From an uncultured Acidimicrobiaceae bacterium (lineage in GTDB: Bacteria > Actinomycetota > Acidimicrobiia > Acidimicrobiales > RAAP-2): a DNA stretch of 5,514 nt. The stretch spans positions 1 through 5,514 of the forward strand of contig CALAYR010000051.1 of the NCBI GenBank assembly GCA_937894805.1, in the 5' to 3' direction. The notes beneath the pieces were generated by a model. The model was not told the origin of the DNA, did no database searches, and saw only the letters and a list, made by a program, of their open reading frames with translations. Of this stretch, positions 1 through 4,568 are shown in pieces. A program made the translations under genes and the position numbers. Each line of letters starts with the position of its first letter. Positions within the stretch are counted from its first letter, which is position 1.

Positions 1-467
1 GTACCGACTTCATGACCGAAACCCGCGGCGCCGGCATGATGCACCACATCTTCGATGGCTACGCCCCCTGGTTCGGAGAAATCCGTCACCGCACCCGTGG
101 TGTCCTGGTCGCCGACCGACGTGGTGTCACCACCATGCACTCCCTGATCGACCTCGAGCCTCGCGGCACCCTGTTCGTCGACACCGCCGTAGATGTCTAC
201 GAGGGCATGATTATCGGTGAGAACACGCGCTCGGATGAAATGAACGTGAACCCCACCAAGGAAAAGAAGCTCACGAACATGCGGGCATCTGGTTCCGACA
301 ACACCGAGCGAATGACACCGCCAACGATTATGAGCCTCGAGCAGGCCTTGGAGTTCATTGCCGACGACGAAGCCGTTGAGGTCACCCCGAAGTCGATCCG
401 ACTGCGCAAGGTGGTTTTGGACCAGGCCAGTCGCCATCGCAAGACTAAGCAGGGAAAGACGAATTAG
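1..467 (+). CDS. typA: TypA/BipA ribosome-associated GTPase, C-terminal part (5' end outside window)
   Basis: This is the 3' end of a translational GTPase that binds the ribosome and is linked to ribosome assembly and stress or cold adaptation. The open frame runs in from the left edge (first full codon at base 3), so the ATG at 12 is an internal methionine and not a start. About 154 residues are visible, covering the TypA-specific C-terminal domain; the GTPase, domain II and EF-G-like domains lie outside. Family motifs seen in order are TETRGAGMMHHIFDGY, RG.LFVDTA, VYEGMIIGEN, VNPTKEKKLTNMRAS, MSLEQALEFI, DDEAVEVTP and SIRLRK, then a basic tail and TAG. The order and spacing match full-length family members, with no frameshift. 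It is followed 31 bp later on the same strand by tRNA-Ser. No U-tract terminator separates them, although a hairpin spans 476-504. Confidence 0.96.
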   Translation, partial: TDFMTETRGAGMMHHIFDGYAPWFGEIRHRTRGVLVADRRGVTTMHSLIDLEPRGTLFVDTAVDVYEGMIIGENTRSDEMNVNPTKEKKLTNMRASGSDNTERMTPPTIMSLEQALEFIADDEAVEVTPKSIRLRKVVLDQASRHRKTKQGKTN

Positions 468-485
468 TCTGCCTCCTCTCCGCAC

Positions 486-491
486 TAGAAT
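486..491 (+). promoter_or_regulatory. Putative -10 box (TAGAAT) for tRNA-Ser
   Basis: TAGAAT ends 7 nt before the first base of the mature tRNA (499). This would place the transcription start at or within a base or two of the tRNA 5' end and leave almost no leader for RNase P. No -35 hexamer is recognisable at 16-18 nt upstream, which overlaps the typA stop codon. The same TAGAAT is found before pheA, and related boxes precede the other genes here. The box lies in the loop and upper stem of the hairpin at 476-504. It is inferred from motif and spacing only. Confidence 0.45.
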
Positions 492-498
492 TAGTGGC

Positions 499-583
499 GG
501 AGGGATGGCAGAGCGGACGAATGCACCGGTCTTGAAAACCGACGTGGGGCAACTCACCGTGGGTTCAAATCCCACTCCCTCCG
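499..583 (+). tRNA. tRNA-Ser, anticodon UGA
   Basis: This is a class II tRNA that folds fully by hand. The acceptor stem is GGAGGGA (499-505) with TCCCTCC (576-582), and G583 is the discriminator base expected for serine. The D stem is GCA/TGC (508-510, 522-524) with GG at 515-516 in the loop. The anticodon loop is CTTGAAA (531-537), giving anticodon TGA (533-535), which reads UCA and probably other UCN codons. A long variable arm has a 5-bp stem (544-548 with 553-557, one G-T pair) and loop GCAA. The T arm is GTGGG-TTCAAAT-CCCAC (559-575). The outer anticodon-stem pair C526/A542 is a mismatch. CCA is not encoded (CGC follows), so it must be added enzymatically. The long variable arm and G73 rule out other isotypes. 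Confidence 0.97.
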
Positions 584-589
584 CGCTGA

Positions 590-625
590 AAAATCCCGAG
601 TCTCGCAAGAGGCTCGGGATTTTCT
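590..625 (+). terminator. Rho-independent terminator after tRNA-Ser
   Basis: AAAATCCCGAG (590-600) pairs perfectly with CTCGGGATTTT (613-623). Inside this, T601-G612 is a wobble, CTC (602-604) pairs with GAG (609-611), and a GCAA tetraloop (605-608) closes a stem of about 15 bp. The 3' arm ends in TTTT followed by CTCTTGT. It begins 6 nt after the tRNA. The A tract on the 5' side makes it symmetrical, so it could also work on the other strand, but no gene approaches from that side. Confidence 0.92.
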
Positions 626-636
626 CTTGTACCTCC

Positions 637-642
637 TAGCAT
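637..642 (+). promoter_or_regulatory. Putative -10 box (TAGCAT) of the TauE/SafE gene
   Basis: TAGCAT is separated from the ATG at 649 by exactly 6 nt (TCACCG), so transcription would begin at the A of the start codon. The region between the terminator and the ATG has no purine-rich Shine-Dalgarno site on this strand. The TAG of the box is also an in-frame stop 12 nt upstream of the ATG, so the protein cannot start earlier. There is no recognisable -35 at the usual distance; that position is occupied by the terminator stem. Confidence 0.5.
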
Positions 643-648
643 TCACCG

Positions 649-1413
649 ATGCGCAATGTTCTCCTACATCATCAGCTCTGGTGGCTGCTGGTACTCATGC
701 TGATCATTTTTGTCGCAGGTTTTTTTCAATCCGCAGCCGGTTTTGGATTCGCCCTCTTCGCCGTCCCAATCGGCGCAATGATTGTCACGCCCCGTGACGT
801 AGTCGTATCCGTCTTCCTCACGGCGTGTGTTATTTCGCTAATTCTGACGCAAACGCAACGGGAGCACATTGTCTGGGTCGAAGCCAAGCGTCTCAGTATC
901 GGTGCCGTACTCGCTATGCCCTTTGGCGTCTGGCTACTGCAATCCGGCAGTGCCTCTGTGCTGCGGCTCGTGCTCGGCGTCAGCACCACCGCAGCGGCCC
1001 TGTGGTCTCTCGTCATGGCCGGTCGGCTCCGTCGCCCCTGGGTCGACTCGAACTTCCTCGGGGGCCTGGTCGGCGCTGTGAGCGGCGTCCTCAATACTTC
1101 ACTCGCCACCAACGGCCCACCACTCGTGATCTACCTCCAAGGTCGGCAACTCACACCCGAACAGTTCCGCGCCACAATCTCAATGGTCTTCTCGGTCTCA
1201 AACGCAGTGGGTCTGGTCATGCTGCTAGGTGGCAATGCCATTCGCGTCGTGGACGTCGAACTCTTCGCTTCGACTTTGCTAGCCGCTGCCGCCGGCACGG
1301 CACTGGGCTTTCGCCTCAGCGCCAAGATAAATCAGCAACATTTCAGGTTGATGGTCAATATCTTGCTACTCCTAGGCGGCCTCACCTCACTCGCGAGGGC
1401 CTGCTTTGGCTAG
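649..1413 (+). CDS. TauE/SafE-family (sulfite exporter-like) membrane permease
   Basis: This 254-residue integral membrane protein belongs to the TauE/SafE family, whose members export or import small organic or sulfur anions such as sulfite or sulfoacetate; the substrate here cannot be told. Hydrophobic stretches at about residues 11-28, 34-48, 50-66, 82-98, 104-124, 136-150, 176-195, 204-222 and 234-250 suggest about eight membrane segments. The family shows an internal duplication with a G-rich signature in each half. Here the first is GFFQSAAGFGFALFAVP (24-40), and the second is GVLNTSLATNGPPLVIYL (146-163). Length is normal for the family. The ATG is fixed by an in-frame TAG 12 nt upstream; Met17 is a possible later start but would cut the first segment. 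It is a single-gene unit between a terminator and a convergent gene, so neighbours give no clue to the substrate. Confidence 0.88.
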   Translation: MRNVLLHHQLWWLLVLMLIIFVAGFFQSAAGFGFALFAVPIGAMIVTPRDVVVSVFLTACVISLILTQTQREHIVWVEAKRLSIGAVLAMPFGVWLLQSGSASVLRLVLGVSTTAAALWSLVMAGRLRRPWVDSNFLGGLVGAVSGVLNTSLATNGPPLVIYLQGRQLTPEQFRATISMVFSVSNAVGLVMLLGGNAIRVVDVELFASTLLAAAAGTALGFRLSAKINQQHFRLMVNILLLLGGLTSLARACFG

Positions 1414-2337
1414 TTAGCGGATATTGCGACGAAGTTCCGTCATCCACTCGTCCGATGCGGCGCGAGCTACCGAGACGTCTTCGCGACGGCTGGCCGCTTC
1501 TTCACCGGTGACGGGATAGGAACCCAGAAATTTCACTCGGGTGAGATGCGTCTGGAGGTCGGTCAGGCAGTCGGCGATGACGTCTTCGGCGATATGACCC
1601 TCAAACTCAACCACGAAGCAGTAGTCGCCGAGGCCCCGCTTCGTCGGACGACTCTCTAGTTTGGTCAAGTTGATGTCCCGTGCCGCGAACCGTCCCAGGA
1701 TGCCGTAGAGGGAGCCGGGACGGTCGGCATCTTGGAAGCAGACAATGGTGGTGCGGTCGTGTCCGGTGGGGGCGGGAATGGTGTCGCGACCCACTACGAC
1801 AAATCGGGTGGCATTACCTTCGTGATCTTCAATATCGGTCGCCACAATTTCTAGACCGTAAATCTCCGCGGCGATTGCTGGAGCCACGGCCGCCATCGAA
1901 CCACCGGCGTCCGCCACAATTCGGGCGGCGTCGGCAGTTGATGCACTGATCTTGGTGGGAACACCGGGGAGTGACTGCTGCAGGAATGACCGGCACTGAG
2001 CCAAGGCGTGGGAGTAACTCCACACCTCAGTAATGCCGTCCAACGCCACGCCGGGTGTGGTCATGAGGTGAAGCTGAATGGGCAGAACTATTTCGCGCTC
2101 AATCAGGAGAGTGTTTTCGAAAATGAGTCCGTCGACCGTGGCCGAAACGGTTCCCTCGATTGCATTTTCGAGGGGCACGACGGCGAGGTCAACTTCACCA
2201 GCGGTCACGGCCGCCAAGGCATCCCCAATGGTTGGATACTCAACGATGTTGCCAGCGACGAGATCGGCCTGGGTTCGCAGCGCTTCATGCGTAAACGTAC
2301 CCACGGGGCCGAGGAATCCAACGCGGGGCGTACTCAT
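1414..2337 (-). CDS. pheA: Prephenate dehydratase with C-terminal ACT domain
   Basis: The enzyme converts prephenate to phenylpyruvate, water and CO2, the step committing chorismate-derived flux to phenylalanine. It is a stand-alone dehydratase with no chorismate mutase domain, the usual form in actinobacteria. From the ATG at 2337 (307 residues), the catalytic domain covers about 1-185. It contains GFLGPVGTF (7-15), VPLENAIEGTVSATVDGL (54-71), SYSHALAQC (107-115) and the catalytic TRF motif (177-179). The ACT domain, about 196-273, has GSLYGIL and the phenylalanine-binding ESRP (228-231), which predicts feedback inhibition by phenylalanine. A tail of about 30 residues ending in a W..ELR-like segment follows. 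A TTG at 2343 gives two more residues, but I prefer the ATG because it fits the -10 spacing. The TAA stop directly abuts the stop of the convergent TauE/SafE gene. Confidence 0.96.
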   Translation of the reverse strand: MSTPRVGFLGPVGTFTHEALRTQADLVAGNIVEYPTIGDALAAVTAGEVDLAVVPLENAIEGTVSATVDGLIFENTLLIEREIVLPIQLHLMTTPGVALDGITEVWSYSHALAQCRSFLQQSLPGVPTKISASTADAARIVADAGGSMAAVAPAIAAEIYGLEIVATDIEDHEGNATRFVVVGRDTIPAPTGHDRTTIVCFQDADRPGSLYGILGRFAARDINLTKLESRPTKRGLGDYCFVVEFEGHIAEDVIADCLTDLQTHLTRVKFLGSYPVTGEEAASRREDVSVARAASDEWMTELRRNIR

Positions 2338-2343
2338 TGTCAA

Positions 2344-2349
2344 ATTCTA
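2344..2349 (-). promoter_or_regulatory. Putative -10 box (TAGAAT) of pheA, overlapping the upstream stop codon
   Basis: Read on the minus strand, TAGAAT is followed by TTGACA (6 nt) and then the ATG at 2337. Its first three bases are the TAG stop codon of the upstream hydrolase gene. pheA could therefore have its own leaderless transcript beginning at the ATG in addition to read-through from the hydrolase promoter. There is no AGGAGG-like site in the 9-nt gap. The TTGACA is in the spacer and resembles a -35 hexamer, but it lies on the wrong side of the box. Confidence 0.45.
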
Positions 2350-3057
2350 CTTACTCTTTGCCAATCGATTCATAAGGAACTCGGCGGAACGACGGAAGGT
2401 TTCGGGGGTGACGTCGCCATGGTTACCCGGCGTGGCGATAAGGGTCTTGTCCGAAGAGCCAATGAGATCGAATAGTTCAAAAACGTCGCGCCGATGGAAC
2501 AGTTGGTCATTCCACTGAACGAGGAACATTGTCGGGATTTGTATTGTTCGAGCATCGGTGGCGATGCGGTCCTTGGTGGGGCCAGTGCTACCCATGAGTC
2601 CGAGCACACAAGCGGAGATTCTCGGCTCCGCCGCCACCAGTGGCAGGCCCAAAATGGTTCCCATAGACAGCCCCCAATAGCCGACCTGAGCTTGCGGCTC
2701 AACCGAACCATCGCTCAGGAAGTGGTCGAGCACCGCACGCCAATCTTCAATCATGCTGTCAGTCAGCTCGGAATCACTGGACCACCGAGCGGCAAAATCG
2801 AAGAACGGCATTGTCGTGGCGTCTCGATCTCGACGTTCACCGTGTATCGGACCGTCAATGGCCACACAGGCCGTCCCGCGCGCAGCGAGTGACCGTCCGA
2901 GGGCCACGACGTAGCCCTCGTGCTTATCGCCGCTGGCTCCGTGGCCAATCAAAACCAGGGTGCTCGGTGGTGGACCGGCTGGCATCCATGCGGCCCACGG
3001 GACGTTGCGGCCGGCCACCGAGAGTGCGCCGGTGCGCTCAACAATGCTCTGCTCCAT
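2347..3057 (-). CDS. Alpha/beta hydrolase, dienelactone hydrolase-like
   Basis: This 236-residue cytoplasmic protein has the alpha/beta-hydrolase layout and no signal peptide or membrane segment. An oxyanion-hole type loop, IGHGASGDKHEGY, lies at 37-49. The nucleophile elbow GLSMG (129-133) provides Ser131, Asp184 in QWNDQLFHR is the likely acid, and His213 in PGNHGDVTPE completes the triad. The order and spacing (Ser, about 53 residues, Asp, about 29, His) fit a dienelactone hydrolase or acyl-peptidase type fold. The substrate is unknown; an esterase or peptidase role is possible. It lies directly upstream of pheA on the same strand with 9 nt between the stop and the pheA ATG, so the two may be co-transcribed, but nothing in the protein points to aromatic amino acid synthesis. 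It diverges from the SRPBCC gene. Confidence 0.88.
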   Translation of the reverse strand: MEQSIVERTGALSVAGRNVPWAAWMPAGPPPSTLVLIGHGASGDKHEGYVVALGRSLAARGTACVAIDGPIHGERRDRDATTMPFFDFAARWSSDSELTDSMIEDWRAVLDHFLSDGSVEPQAQVGYWGLSMGTILGLPLVAAEPRISACVLGLMGSTGPTKDRIATDARTIQIPTMFLVQWNDQLFHRRDVFELFDLIGSSDKTLIATPGNHGDVTPETFRRSAEFLMNRLAKSK

Positions 3058-3063
3058 GGGTTG

Positions 3064-3069
3064 AGCGTA
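3064..3069 (-). promoter_or_regulatory. Putative -10 box (TACGCT) of the alpha/beta hydrolase gene
   Basis: On the minus strand TACGCT is followed by CAACCC (6 nt) and the ATG at 3057. The upstream bases contain no Shine-Dalgarno-like purine run, which suggests a leaderless mRNA starting at the ATG. The position where a -35 would lie (about 3087-3092) overlaps the -10 of the divergent gene. This is the weakest box of the set (TAC instead of TAG). Confidence 0.4.
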
Positions 3070-3089
3070 GTCACCGGACGTTCGTCACG

Positions 3090-3095
3090 TAGGGT
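3090..3095 (+). promoter_or_regulatory. Putative -10 box (TAGGGT) of the SRPBCC gene
   Basis: TAGGGT is followed by GGGCTC (6 nt) and the GTG start at 3102, the same geometry as the other genes in the window. The TAG is an in-frame stop 12 nt before the GTG. The AGGG inside this box, 7 nt before the GTG, could instead be read as a weak ribosome binding site, so this is the one gene where a leadered message is a fair alternative. Confidence 0.42.
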
Positions 3096-3101
3096 GGGCT
3101 C

Positions 3102-3539
3102 GTGAGCAACTCTCGCATCGTGTCAGTCGAGCGTGTCATCCACGCACCGGCGTCGAAGATTTTTGACATCATCGCCAACCCCTACCGCCACCATGAAATC
3201 GATGGATCCGGGACGGTCGTGCAGCCCAAGGCCGGAACGCCGGAACGACTCTTCCTCGGAGCGACATTCGCAATGGACATGAAGATGAAGGCCTCGTACC
3301 TCACGAATAACCACGTTGTGGAGTTCGAGGAGAATCATGTGATTGCGTGGCACCACATCGCCAAGTTCGTCTGGCGCTACCAACTCGATGAAGTGGCCGA
3401 CGGCACCCTGGTCCGTGAGTCGTTTGATTACCGCAAGCCCTGGGGCCTACTCATTGCTCCCTTGGGCTGGCCCGCCAAGAACAAGGTGTCCATGGAACAA
3501 ACGTTGAGTCGTCTCGCCGCCGTTGTAGAAACGGCTTAG
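3102..3539 (+). CDS. SRPBCC / START-like fold protein (polyketide cyclase/dehydrase family)
   Basis: This 145-residue soluble protein has the pattern of the SRPBCC (Bet v1/START-like) superfamily, whose members bind hydrophobic ligands in a deep cavity. The N-terminal strand plus helix VSVERVIHAPASKIFDIIANP (about 7-27) is typical (basic residue, I, APA..IFD.IANP), followed by a short loop with RHHEIDGSG (29-37). Several alternating strands at about 55-110 follow, including EFEENHVIAWHH and TLVRESFDY. A final helix, SMEQTLSRLAAVVE (130-143), would close the cavity. The length is normal. The ligand and role are not predictable. The start is GTG at 3102, set by an in-frame TAG 12 nt upstream; no later ATG fits the first strand. 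The gene is single, divergent from the hydrolase, and its TAG overlaps the stop of the convergent DUF3048 gene. Confidence 0.85.
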   Translation: MSNSRIVSVERVIHAPASKIFDIIANPYRHHEIDGSGTVVQPKAGTPERLFLGATFAMDMKMKASYLTNNHVVEFEENHVIAWHHIAKFVWRYQLDEVADGTLVRESFDYRKPWGLLIAPLGWPAKNKVSMEQTLSRLAAVVETA

Positions 3540-3541
3540 TT
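3519..3541 (+). terminator. Weak terminator-like hairpin inside the 3' end of the SRPBCC gene
   Basis: GCCGTT (3519-3524) pairs with AACGGC (3530-3535) around a 5-nt loop GTAGA. TTAGTT follows directly and includes the stop codon. The stem is only 6 bp and the downstream tract is mixed, so it is far weaker than the terminator at 590-625. No other terminator is visible at this convergent junction, and this is the best candidate for ending SRPBCC transcription. Confidence 0.22.
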
Positions 3542-4549
3542 CGCTGGGAAGAGCGTCACCGGATCACTCGTGGCCGCTAACTCCACCCACGTCTGTCCCG
3601 GTGTCATTTTGATCTCTTCGCCCTGACTGTTGCGATAGACCACTCTGGACTTTTTGGAGGCACGAGTCCACGTTCCCGAAATGGTGCGACCATTAGTCAT
3701 CACCATCGATCGACCATGGCCCACCATGATTCCTTCGGCACCCATAACGCCGACGCCGCCCTTATAGGTAATCCACATCACGACAACATTCTTTGGGGAC
3801 ACACGAGTCTTCGTAGCCGTGATATCGGGTGCCGCGAAAATAGTGCGATCCCATGACTTGGTGATGGCGTTCCAACGAAACGAAGTGGCGTATCCCGATC
3901 GAAAGCCCATTAGGAATCCGCCCGACTTCTTTCCACCCGTCTTGTCGCCGGGAGAGCGATAGTGAAAGAGAGCCGGCGGTGGCGTTGGTGTGGCCTGATG
4001 AATCCAAAGCTTCGCCGGTACGGCGTAGAGGTTGTGTGGTGCGTAGCGAGAGTGGTCTCGGAACATCCCCTCACGAGCCCCTGTCTCGCTGTAAATCTGC
4101 ACGGGAGCCGTCTGAATGCTCTGCACCGCGTACGGTGCTCCTCCGGAGTAGGCGAAGAGCCCACCGATAGGCCAGACAATCGCTTGGTCGGTGCGCCGAA
4201 CGGACCGAACGGGACCAACCCGAGCCGGCACATTGGACTGAAACACGGCCGCCAACCGGGTGATTCCGCCTTCAACAATCTCTTCGTAGACCACATCGGC
4301 CTTGTCTATGCCCCATTGGGGGCGGGCATCAGGCGTGTTCTCCACCTTGATTGTGAGCGCGGGACGAGTGGCCGATAACCCGGTCGGGTCTACCACTCCA
4401 CTGAGAGGGGCAATCACTGGCGTCGTGGTGGTGGTTATCTCAGACGAGGTCGTACTCGAAACCCCCGGCCACCAACTGGCGTGCCGCTGCGTAACGAATA
4501 CCCCAAAACCAACCAAAGCCAGGACAGCAAGTACTCGGATCTTCTTCAT
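3536..4549 (-). CDS. DUF3048 (YerB-like) protein with N-terminal membrane anchor
   Basis: This 337-residue protein belongs to the DUF3048 family, which includes Bacillus YerB and has no established biochemical function. Residues 1-20 are a short basic start (MKK.R) and a hydrophobic segment. They are followed by a Ser/Thr-rich linker with a run of Thr (about 31-44) that would place the rest outside the membrane. The N-terminal DUF3048 domain shows PLSGVVDP (48-55), the RPALTIKVENTPDARPQWG region (62-80), ADVVYEEIVEGGITRLAAVF (84-103) and GPVRSVR (112-118). The C-terminal domain, about 240-335, includes VSPKNVVVMWI (250-260). Unlike lipoprotein members, there is no lipobox cysteine after the hydrophobic segment, so a retained transmembrane anchor is more likely than lipidation; the residues before Ser25 do not make a good signal peptidase I site. 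It has its own putative -10 and is not coupled to the acetyltransferases upstream. Confidence 0.9.
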   Translation of the reverse strand: MKKIRVLAVLALVGFGVFVTQRHASWWPGVSSTTSSEITTTTTPVIAPLSGVVDPTGLSATRPALTIKVENTPDARPQWGIDKADVVYEEIVEGGITRLAAVFQSNVPARVGPVRSVRRTDQAIVWPIGGLFAYSGGAPYAVQSIQTAPVQIYSETGAREGMFRDHSRYAPHNLYAVPAKLWIHQATPTPPPALFHYRSPGDKTGGKKSGGFLMGFRSGYATSFRWNAITKSWDRTIFAAPDITATKTRVSPKNVVVMWITYKGGVGVMGAEGIMVGHGRSMVMTNGRTISGTWTRASKKSRVVYRNSQGEEIKMTPGQTWVELAATSDPVTLFPAN

Positions 4550-4555
4550 GCGCCC

Positions 4556-4561
4556 ACTCTA
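4556..4561 (-). promoter_or_regulatory. Putative -10 box (TAGAGT) of the DUF3048 gene
   Basis: On the minus strand TAGAGT is followed by GGGCGC (6 nt) and the ATG at 4549. It sits in the 19-nt gap after the stop codon of the acetyltransferase gene. The TAG is an in-frame stop 12 nt before the ATG. No AGGAGG-like sequence is present at a useful distance, which favours a leaderless message. Read-through from the upstream acetyltransferase genes would also be possible. Confidence 0.48.
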
Positions 4562-4568
4562 GAGAGAC

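Noticed and set aside
12..14. ATG at 12 as a start codon for a 151-residue protein
   Set aside because: It is an internal methionine of TypA; the conserved family sequence continues upstream to the window edge.
358..639. A plus-strand open frame spanning the typA end, the tRNA and the terminator
   Set aside because: It reads through a well-folded tRNA gene and a terminator stem, so it cannot be a real coding region.
499..648. tRNA-Ser 3' end as an attachment site of an integrated element
   Set aside because: No second copy of the tRNA 3' end and no integrase or phage gene is visible; the following gene is an ordinary permease behind a terminator.
825..1511. A 228-codon open frame overlapping the TauE/SafE gene in another frame and running into pheA
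   Set aside because: Its translation is Arg/Pro/His-rich with no family motif and crosses a convergent junction; the TauE/SafE frame has clear membrane segments and family signatures.
2338..2343. TTG at 2343 as the pheA start
   Set aside because: It adds only Met-Thr before a normal ATG, and the ATG at 2337 fits the 6-nt -10 spacing seen for the other genes. It remains possible.
2338..2343. TTGACA (minus strand, 2343-2338) as a -35 element
   Set aside because: It lies between the putative -10 and the pheA ATG; using it as a -35 would place the transcription start inside pheA.
2008..2475. A long plus-strand open frame antisense to pheA and the hydrolase
   Set aside because: Both minus-strand genes carry full catalytic motifs; the antisense frame shows no recognisable domain and no start signal.
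3962..4378. A 138-codon plus-strand open frame antisense to the DUF3048 gene
   Set aside because: It lies wholly within a gene with conserved family motifs and has low-complexity Arg-rich composition typical of a shadow frame.
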